Positions 58,001 to 64,000 of a stretch of DNA of 64,000 nucleotides are shown here, one piece after another. A model generated the notes under the pieces. The model did no database searches. It saw only the letters and a program-made list of their open reading frames with translations, and had not been told where the DNA came from. The position numbers were made by a program, and so were the translations under genes. This DNA comes from Ostrinia nubilalis. Its lineage: Eukaryota > Arthropoda > Insecta > Lepidoptera > Crambidae. Position 1 is the stretch's first letter. The number at the start of each line of letters is the position of its first letter. Location: assembly GCF_963855985.1 (NCBI RefSeq), contig NC_087092.1, positions 1,550,001 through 1,614,000 of the forward strand, written 5' to 3'.

Positions 58001-60423
58001 ATATTTTAGACATAAGTGCTGTCGTATTAGCTAATTTGTGCGTATCGTATATAATGACCTCCCAAAACGAAGAAGCAGAAGATATAATGCGAAAAATAGA
58101 AAAAGAGGAAGAACAACAAATTTTCGAGGATCCGCAGAAGAAATTCTATCACTTGTGCATCGTCAACTTGGTGATCGGAACATTGTATTGTGCAAAAGGT
58201 AACTACGAATTTGGTATTTCTAGAGTAATCAAATCGTTGGAGCCCTTCAACAAACGTCTAGGTACTGACACTTGGTTCTACGCAAAACGATGTTTTCTGT
58301 CGTTTCTAGAGAACTTGGCTAAGCACTTGATAGTCGTTAAAGATAACACTATTAAAGAATGCTTGCAATTTCTCGAAGGATGTGAGACATATGGCAGACG
58401 AGTGAGCACTGTTATCGAGAGCCCCTTTCAAGAGGAAGATGCAAACACGAAAGCCAAACAGACTGTCACCTATGAAGCTCGTTTACTTCGATATATGTTT
58501 TTTAAGCTTAAGAATATTGATGATTCTGTAACAATTAACAAATATGAAGACTTGAAATAAACATTACCTGTGGGTATATCTTTTTTGTCTTTACCAGGTT
58601 TTCTTGCATCTTTATGTTTCAAAACGAAATCCCTTTCTTGACCAAGAGAAATTGACGCAATGGGATAGTTGTTATCTAATTCTGGTTCATTGTCTCTGTG
58701 CTCACCCATGTGGTCATTACCATTTCTGTACCTGAAAAGAAATCGCATCACTAAATCTAATCAATTTGCAATAAGTCTTTTATTTTCAATATCTTTAGTA
58801 GAACTTACTTGTTCACCAGAACGAAATCATATTTAATGCCCTTAAGAGCAAATAGAAAATCTCGCAGGGCTAAAACTGGCGCAGGCCAGGGCAAAGCAGG
58901 CACAGTCGTTCCCGAATATGTGTAAGTTATTCCTGGGTCTCCATAAGCGACGCGTCTTTCCATTCTATACATAGCCAGAACGCAAGGGTGTGAAACTAAT
59001 CGAGTATAGTTTGGATATGACTTTTTTTACTAAGCTCCTCCAAACTATACACGACCAGTACGCATACGCTGCGTACTGCTCGCGTATACTTTGTAGTGAC
59101 TTAGGTCAATTATCTTCCTCCAAAATATACATCGCCAGTACGCATACGGACTAATCATGTATGTATTGTAATAAGTGCGTGATTACAATTTATACGCGAG
59201 TAGTTGCATGCTAGTCATTTTGACTTATTGACCTCTCTTTCTATTACATACTAGCTTTCCGCCCGCGGCTTCGCTCGCGTGGAATTTTGTCTATTACAGA
59301 AAAACAATATCGCGCGCGTATTTGCTCACCGTTTAGACCTACCCTGGACTACGACAAACATTTTAAAACCAAAATCAGCTCAATCGGCCCAGCCGTTCTC
59401 GAGTTTTAATCAGACTAACGAACATCAATTCATTTTTATTTATATAGATAGATTAATTCATATCTGCGTGTCTACTTTAAACATTGAATCATCTTTCGAC
59501 ACGTGTCATTGTTTTGATAAAGGATTTTTTGGTGTTTCTTATTCTGCCATGGAAAAGATATTTGTTTTGGGGCTGATATTTCACCAATTGTAGGTATGGA
59601 AATATGTCAAAATGATTTTGTTCTTGAGATAAAAGTTAATAAATAAAATAAATAATAAATAAATATCCTTAGACATTTTACACTGCGCTTCTAGTCCCAA
59701 ACTAAGCAAAGCTTGTACTATGGGTACTAGACAACGGATATAAACATAATTAAATACTTTTTTTTGTAAATACTTATTATACATAGAAAACACCCAGTCC
59801 AATACAAACAAATATGTTCATGCACACAAATGTTTGTACTGTGCGGGAATCGAACCCGCTACCACTTCGAACCACTACACCAAACGGCCGACAATACAAA
59901 CCTAGCATTTAAAGTCTCGCATAATATTGTATTTAATGCGCGTTGAACTTTCTTCTCTCACTCTCTCTCATATTAATTAAATTGTTATTTAATTTGAAAT
60001 CTACCTAATCAATTTAATTTCAAAAACCACTTACAATAGTGTTAAAAATCTAGATTTATTATAGATTCAGTAAAATAATAATATTTTATGTAATAATGTC
60101 AAATAAATGTAATTTTAAATATAGTTCCATATTTTACTGAATTTTACTAAATCAATATCAACTAAACACACTCTAGTCAAGTGTAAGTGGTGTAGTAGAA
60201 ACTAATCGAGTATAGTTTGGAGATGACTTTTTTTACTAAGCTCCTCCAAACTATACACGATCAGTACCCAAAATTCGTGTATAGTTTGGAGTCACAGATT
60301 TACAAACAGGCACTCCGAAATATACACGAGCAGTTTCCTATGGGTGCGTTCTGGCCATGTATAGAACGGAAAGACGCATAAGCGACTTGTTGACGCGGTA
60401 GAGGATGCACTTTGCCAAAAACC
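55082..60423 (-). CDS. Alkbh2: ALKBH2-like DNA oxidative demethylase, partial, coding exon split by a transposon
   Basis: Three minus-strand coding exons are visible. The first starts at 60423, is interrupted at 60378 by an insertion and resumes at 58942-58809; then 58731-58568 and 55212-55082 (stop). Splice phases agree across all junctions (exon ends AA|G and G|TT). Recognisable family text: VAYGDPGITYTYSG, FVLVNKYRNGNDHMGEHRDN, YPIASISLGQERDFVLKHK, HGSILLMNPPTNEVWYHSLPV. The iron ligands H-x-D (GEHRDN) and the distal histidine (WYHSLP) are present, as is the arginine region (VRKK...ARINF). ALKBH2 enzymes use 2-oxoglutarate and oxygen to repair 1-methyladenine and 3-methylcytosine in DNA. 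The N-terminal 60-100 residues were not found and may lie beyond the window. AATAAA follows the stop at once. IFT70 lies in the intron 55213-58567. Confidence 0.85.
55431..58560 (+). CDS. IFT70: IFT70 / TTC30 intraflagellar transport protein (two exons)
   Basis: join(55431-55484, 56626-58560): 18 codons ending at a GTAATG donor, then after 'TTTTCAG' a 644-codon exon; 662 residues in total, close to the 665 of human TTC30A. The short first exon (MEYLQIKDGQYTKTIYTI) joins in frame to IKEARFEDAIKAL, matching the family's N-terminus. The protein is an array of TPR repeats; landmarks include RAGLSLLGYCYFRTQ, VGNTLTLHETAL, PFPPETFANLLLLYCKFEYF, VAHVLFMQENKYKEA and YHLCIVNLVIGTLYCAKGNY. IFT70 wraps IFT52 in the IFT-B core and is needed for ciliary transport and tubulin glutamylation; in insects it should act in sensory cilia and sperm flagella. 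No stops or losses are seen. Starting at 56701 would miss 43 residues. Confidence 0.96.
59245..59455 (+). repeat. Short retroposon of the CCCGCGGCTTCG family
   Basis: 'TTTCCGCCCGCGGCTTCGCT' at the start, 'CGGCCCAGCCGTTCTCGAG' in the middle and 'TTTTTATTTATATAGATAGA' at the end. Nested in the ALKBH2 insertion. The 104-codon frame here is not a gene. Confidence 0.7.
59641..59895 (-). repeat. tRNA-derived SINE
   Basis: Reading the minus strand from 59895: TTTGGTGTAGTGGTTCGAAG resembles an A box, then GGTTCGATTCCCGC is a good B box. An unrelated body follows ('TTGGACTGGGTGTTTTCTAT', 'AGTTTGGGACTAGAAGCGC'), then an ATTT-repeat tail. The tRNA part does not fold into a complete tRNA gene, so it is a SINE rather than a tRNA. 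Nested in the 1.4-kb element. Confidence 0.8.
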
Positions 60424-61894
60424 CTATAGTATGCAAAAACATTTTTAAAAGTTAAGTAATATGAAACGGTTTTTACGAGATAATATTGTTATGTAACTAG
60501 TTACCTATGTTTTAATTTTAATGTACCCTCCTACCATTCTATCTTTGCTATAGCTACAATTTTGTACCTACTCCCTAATAAAAAAAATAACAGCGCAGTG
60601 GGGTCTGGGGTAGGAACTTTTTTTAAATTTAAAAGTAGGTACTTCTATGAAACTCGCGCTCAAGTATCACGAAAAAATTCTCAATAGTTACGTAGTAGGT
60701 ATAGGTGTACCAGAATCTCATGGCAAACAAAAATATTGGAAAAGTGTGTTTTTCATATGGCCATTGTCTATGGCTTTATTGTCACCTGTCAAAGTAAATC
60801 AAGAGATCTGTCAGATTTTTTGGCGGGAAGCTCTCGAGGCGGGAGGTTCAACTTTTTCTTTGCGAGTTTAATAAAGGACAATGTTCGTTCTCCATACATT
60901 GTTCGCCTAAAGAACCAACAATTTTGACATATTACTACCCGAAAGCGAAATAATACGATTCTGTGTGTAAGAACAATGATTCCTGATGGACACTTGCCAT
61001 AAAATTAATGATTAAGAATATTAAATCACAGCGATTTTATAATATGTCGTTTATGACAACATGGCGTTGTGTGAATGTATGAACACCGATTCGCGAAAAA
61101 TGTTTTGTATTCTCGTCACGCCGAGTCGCAGCCAAATAGTATAAAATAATAGAACAAGTTTTAGAAATACAACTCGGCATTCCACTTTTACAATATGCCC
61201 ACATATTGCACGTAAATAAACAACATGAATCGTAGGTTGTTTCCACCCTTGTCATCTGACACATGAAATAAACTCCTATTGTATTATAGATATCGAAGCC
61301 GAATCGTATATAATAATAGAATGGGTTTTGGAGATCACTCGGGGTTCCACTTTTATAAAATACCTACATATTACATAAAAATACCACGAATCATGAGTTT
61401 TCTTTTCACCATTTACATCTGACACGAGATAACAAACTCCTATCTCCATGACTACCATCGTAGTCTATGCCAAAGACTACAATATTTTAAGCAAGAAGTT
61501 TCAAACCTTAGCGGCTACGGTAACCCCTGGGCCACATACATCATGATAACATTCGGTCGACACCGGAACGAAGTCTTGCGATTATGCAAAAAAGCATCGT
61601 ATTCTAGTGCGGCTATATCACGTTCAACCGGGGTTTTAATTCGACTAAAGTCCTGACTAAAGACTGGAAGAAAATACGCCGCATTGTATGAGCACTTCGT
61701 GTTCGTTAAAGCGGCTTCAGATCTAGAGCCCACATAGTTTTCTTTCCAATAATATCCGCAAGTAGCGCTGCATGATCTTTACAACAAAAACGGCAATAGT
61801 TATTAAGGTGCCAAAATTATATGATTACTTTGGCACGGTATTATACACGTTCGAAGATTTGTCATTTTCATTCATTTCTTCATCTTCATCATCA
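60424..61894. other. Unassigned region upstream of ALKBH2
   Basis: No ALKBH2 N-terminal exon recognised. 60680-60850 shares 'GTACCAGAATCTCATGGCAA' and 'TTGTCACCTGTCAAAGTAAA' with the reverse strand at about 48340-48500, so it is a dispersed repeat. A 72-codon minus frame (61515-61733) shares its end, inverted and degraded, with 62498-62575 and is probably repeat-derived. Confidence 0.45.
61118..61445. repeat. Diverged ~170-185 bp tandem duplication
   Basis: Both halves run 'GCCGA.TCG', 'AATAATAGAA', 'GGTTCCACTTTTA'-like, 'CATATTGCACG / CATATTACATA', 'CATCTGACAC' and finish with 'AAACTCCTAT'. About two copies with considerable divergence and indels. Non-coding. Confidence 0.6.
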
Positions 61895-62459
61895 TTTCAG
61901 CCACAGGACGTCCACTACTGAACATAGGCCTCCCCCAATGACTTCCACATCGCACGGTTGGTAGCGGCCTGCATCCAGCGCCTTCCCGCTACCTTTATCA
62001 GGTCGTCGGTCCACCTTGTGGTGGGTTGACATTGCAGAATATGACTTTTGATAGGTTCATCATAGAATTCGGCGGGGATATCCTCACGGAGGAAGTTCGT
62101 AAAAGGGCGGAACAAGATCTTATAATAATGCAAGGCCGAAGCTGTTACGCGCGTGCTCCTACGTGTAATCCGGCGAGTATGCAATAAATAGTAATGTCTG
62201 GTAAATAGTGGTAATACGTATCGTTCGTTCGTTCGTTTCAGCCGAAAAGACGTCCACTGCTGGACAAAGGCCTCCCCCAAGGATTTCCACGAAGACCGAT
62301 CCTGCACCGCTCGCATACAGGCACCTCCCGCGACCTTCACCAGATCGTCGGTCCACCTAGTGGGAGGCCTGCCCACGCTACGTCTTTCGGCTCGTGGTCG
62401 CCACTCAAGAACTTTCCTGCCCCAGCGGCCATCAGCTCTACGAGCTATGTGCCCCGCCC
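61895..62459 (-). pseudogene. Two RTE-type C-terminal fragments in tandem
   Basis: The minus strand at 62237-62459 encodes [20 protein letters not shown], then [21 protein letters not shown] second, more decayed copy at 61895-62030 encodes TTRWTDDLIKVAGRRWMQAA and AMWKSLGEAYVQ. Both lack the reverse transcriptase core. They are separated by about 200 bases of unrelated sequence. Fossil copies of the family at 49136-49556. Confidence 0.8.
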
Positions 62460-63740
62460 CGTCTATGTCTGTATGCGCTACGATTACAGGGTATCATTTT
62501 GCATAGTCGCAAGACTTCACTCCGCTGCTGTCAAATCAATGTCGCATAATGTTATCGCAATGTGTGTGGCCCTTGGCCAAATCACAGAAGCCTATGCGAA
62601 GAAAGAGCACTTGAATGACAATAAAAATCAGGGTTACCATTTTATAAGATTTCCTCACTATTGAGGGTAACAAAGTAACATTAATAATCTAGCCATTAAT
62701 TACATTTATTACCTATACGAGAAAGTAAAGCAACATGCGGTTTTATTTTAATTTGTAAAATATTAAACCCCTCATATTTGTAACAGTTTGTTCCAAGTTT
62801 AGTTTTACTGTTTTGTTAACAGTATTGCTGTTTCAGCTGTCACTGTGAAGCTTTGGGAAAATAAATAAATAGAAAAAATATTAACATAAATATTTATTTA
62901 AGTTTTTATGTTCATTATCATAATATGCCAATTTAAGTTACACTGTGTGACAGTCTTTGACACTAAACAAACTCTTCAGCTTAATAATACCTACCTACAG
63001 GGCGTTTTTATAGTTACTCTTGCTGATGAAACAAGAAGGGTTGATTCTACTACTGAAATACAACTACTTTTCTTACAGGACCAATATCAAATTCTCAAAA
63101 AAATTCACATCCTCGTGATGGTGATAATTTCTATGGAGAGGTTTTTTTTATATTCGGTCTCTTGGGATAAGTTATTCCATTTGAGCAGTAGAATTAATCC
63201 TTTTTATTCGATCACATATAAAAACAACACAAGTGTTTAGGAAAACTTCTTCTTTGGTATGGTATCACTACGGAGTTATAATGTCGGCAACTCTGTATCA
63301 CTGACTTGTAACTTTCAAACAGCATGAATAATAAGGGCACCACATTGGTTTTCTTTCTGAAAAAAGGCTTTCAGTTTTAGTACTAACCCTTTAGCACTAT
63401 TTCATTGAAATAAAAATACAATAAACGCACAGAAGACTGAAATTGAGTCAACTGACGTGACATTTATAATTTGTTGACATTATGACAGTTTGACAAGACT
63501 AGGGATTGAAAAAGTTTTAATTGAAAAAGTAAAATGACAATTTATTAAAACGATTCACATGGATATAATCGATTAAAAATATTTATAAAATGTTCTGATA
63601 CTTGCCTGTAGCGATTATCCAATCCTGGTTTCTACTGAAAAACTACCTCGTGGCAAGATTTTAATAAAATAATAAAATCTTTATCTTCTCTTTCACAATC
63701 TATAAAAGTTCATTTGGTCTATTATTATACATGTGCTATG
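62460..63740. other. Gene-free stretch
   Basis: No supported gene. A 110-codon frame at 62908-63240 has no recognisable family and AT-rich composition typical of chance frames here. Confidence 0.45.
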
Positions 63741-63921
63741 AATGAGGGTTTTCGCGATTGAAAAATCCGCGAGATGGCAATACGTAGACGCGAGGTCCAA
63801 ATGCTGCATGATTGGTGGATATCTGTCAATGTCATGTCAAAAATAACCAATCATGCAGCATTTGGACCTCACGTCTACGTATTGCCATCTGGCGGATTTT
63901 TCAATCGCGAAAACCCTCATT
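63741..63921. mobile_element. AATGAGGGTTTTCGCG palindromic MITE, copy 2
   Basis: Near-identical to 17220-17404: AATGAGGGTTTTCGCGATTG at the left, inverted at the right. Arms of about 75 bases. The loop differs between copies ('ATATCTGTCAATGTCATGTC' here). Confidence 0.85.
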
Positions 63922-64000
63922 GGCATAGATTATGAGAGACTGGCAACTATACTAGGTTGATATCAGGTGATCCGTCTGCTCATTTGCCTCCTGTCACATA

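Larger units (their letters stand above)
58952..60377. mobile_element. 1,426-bp TIR element inside ALKBH2 coding exon (Mutator-like?)
   Basis: The ends are inverted: GCGTCTTTCCATTCTATACA at the left and the reverse complement, with two mismatches over about 33 bases, at the right. Exact 9-bp copies ATAAGCGAC flank it (58943-58951, 60378-60386), a duplication length typical of Mutator-like elements. Just inside each end is a similar block of about 85 bp containing 'GAAACTAATCGAGTATAGTT' and 'ACTAAGCTCCTCCAAACTAT'. The interior carries a short retroposon (59245-59455) and a tRNA-derived SINE (59641-59895), and no transposase. Class is inferred only from the target length and ends. Confidence 0.85.

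Noticed and set aside
56701..58560. IFT70 starting within the long exon
   Set aside because: The codon at 56701 is TTG; an upstream 54-nt exon with ATG at 55431 plus 25 more codons after the acceptor restores the family's N-terminus.
59840..59895. Possible tRNA gene
   Set aside because: A and B boxes are present, but the rest does not complete a cloverleaf and an unrelated body with an ATTT tail follows; it is the head of a SINE.
61515..61733. 72-codon minus-strand frame
   Set aside because: Its end recurs inverted and degraded at 62498-62575, so it is more likely part of a dispersed repeat than a gene; no family recognised.
62908..63240. 110-codon plus-strand frame, possible ALKBH2-related or novel gene
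   Set aside because: Wrong strand for ALKBH2, no motif and AT-driven amino-acid content; treated as chance.

Overview
This window looks like the genome of a moth or butterfly (Lepidoptera). It is AT-rich, its genes have introns, and its repeats resemble common lepidopteran families: palindromic MITEs, C-terminal scraps of RTE-type reverse transcriptase genes, short retroposons beginning with a GC-rich 'CCCGCGGCTTCG'-like block, and a tRNA-derived SINE. The species cannot be named from the sequence. Family calls rest on recognised motifs and remembered homologues; no search was run.

Layout. Bases 1-25,270 hold no gene I can support. They contain many MITEs, a GATC-rich 170-bp tandem repeat (2571-2989), a nested hAT-type element (5533-5749), a 204-bp near-perfect palindrome (11411-11614) and two 1,201-bp PIF/Harbinger-like elements facing each other (19658-22102). 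From 25,273 to 34,406 is a block of larger transposons. It has a 1.97-kb non-autonomous LTR element with matching 215-bp LTRs, then a third Harbinger-like copy interrupted by a complete I-type (RNase H-bearing) non-LTR retrotransposon with two open reading frames and a poly(A) tail.

The gene-bearing part starts at 35.6 kb. It has sina/SIAH (35675-36520, +); a ten-exon Rabex-5 gene (38317-54480, -), whose exons join into a 761-codon frame with an A20 zinc finger, a VPS9 domain and a DPF-rich tail; IFT70/TTC30 (55431-58560, +), two exons and 662 codons; and an ALKBH2-like DNA dioxygenase gene (-), three of whose coding exons are visible. IFT70 lies entirely inside one ALKBH2 intron, on the opposite strand. 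From 60.4 kb to the end there are only repeats and unassigned sequence.

The most striking observations are where repeats touch genes. (1) A 1,426-bp element with a 9-bp target duplication sits inside an ALKBH2 coding exon; taking out the element and one duplication copy gives a continuous frame matching the family. (2) A 110-bp unit spanning the 3' end of a Rabex-5 VPS9 exon and its splice donor is repeated about six times, giving six identical donors. (3) A second Rabex-5 donor is duplicated by a 22-bp repeat. (4) Two MITEs sit within 11 and 32 bases of Rabex-5 splice sites. The genes have separate roles: ubiquitin ligation (sina), endosomal Rab5 activation (Rabex-5), ciliary transport (IFT70) and DNA alkylation repair (ALKBH2). 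No shared pathway is implied.
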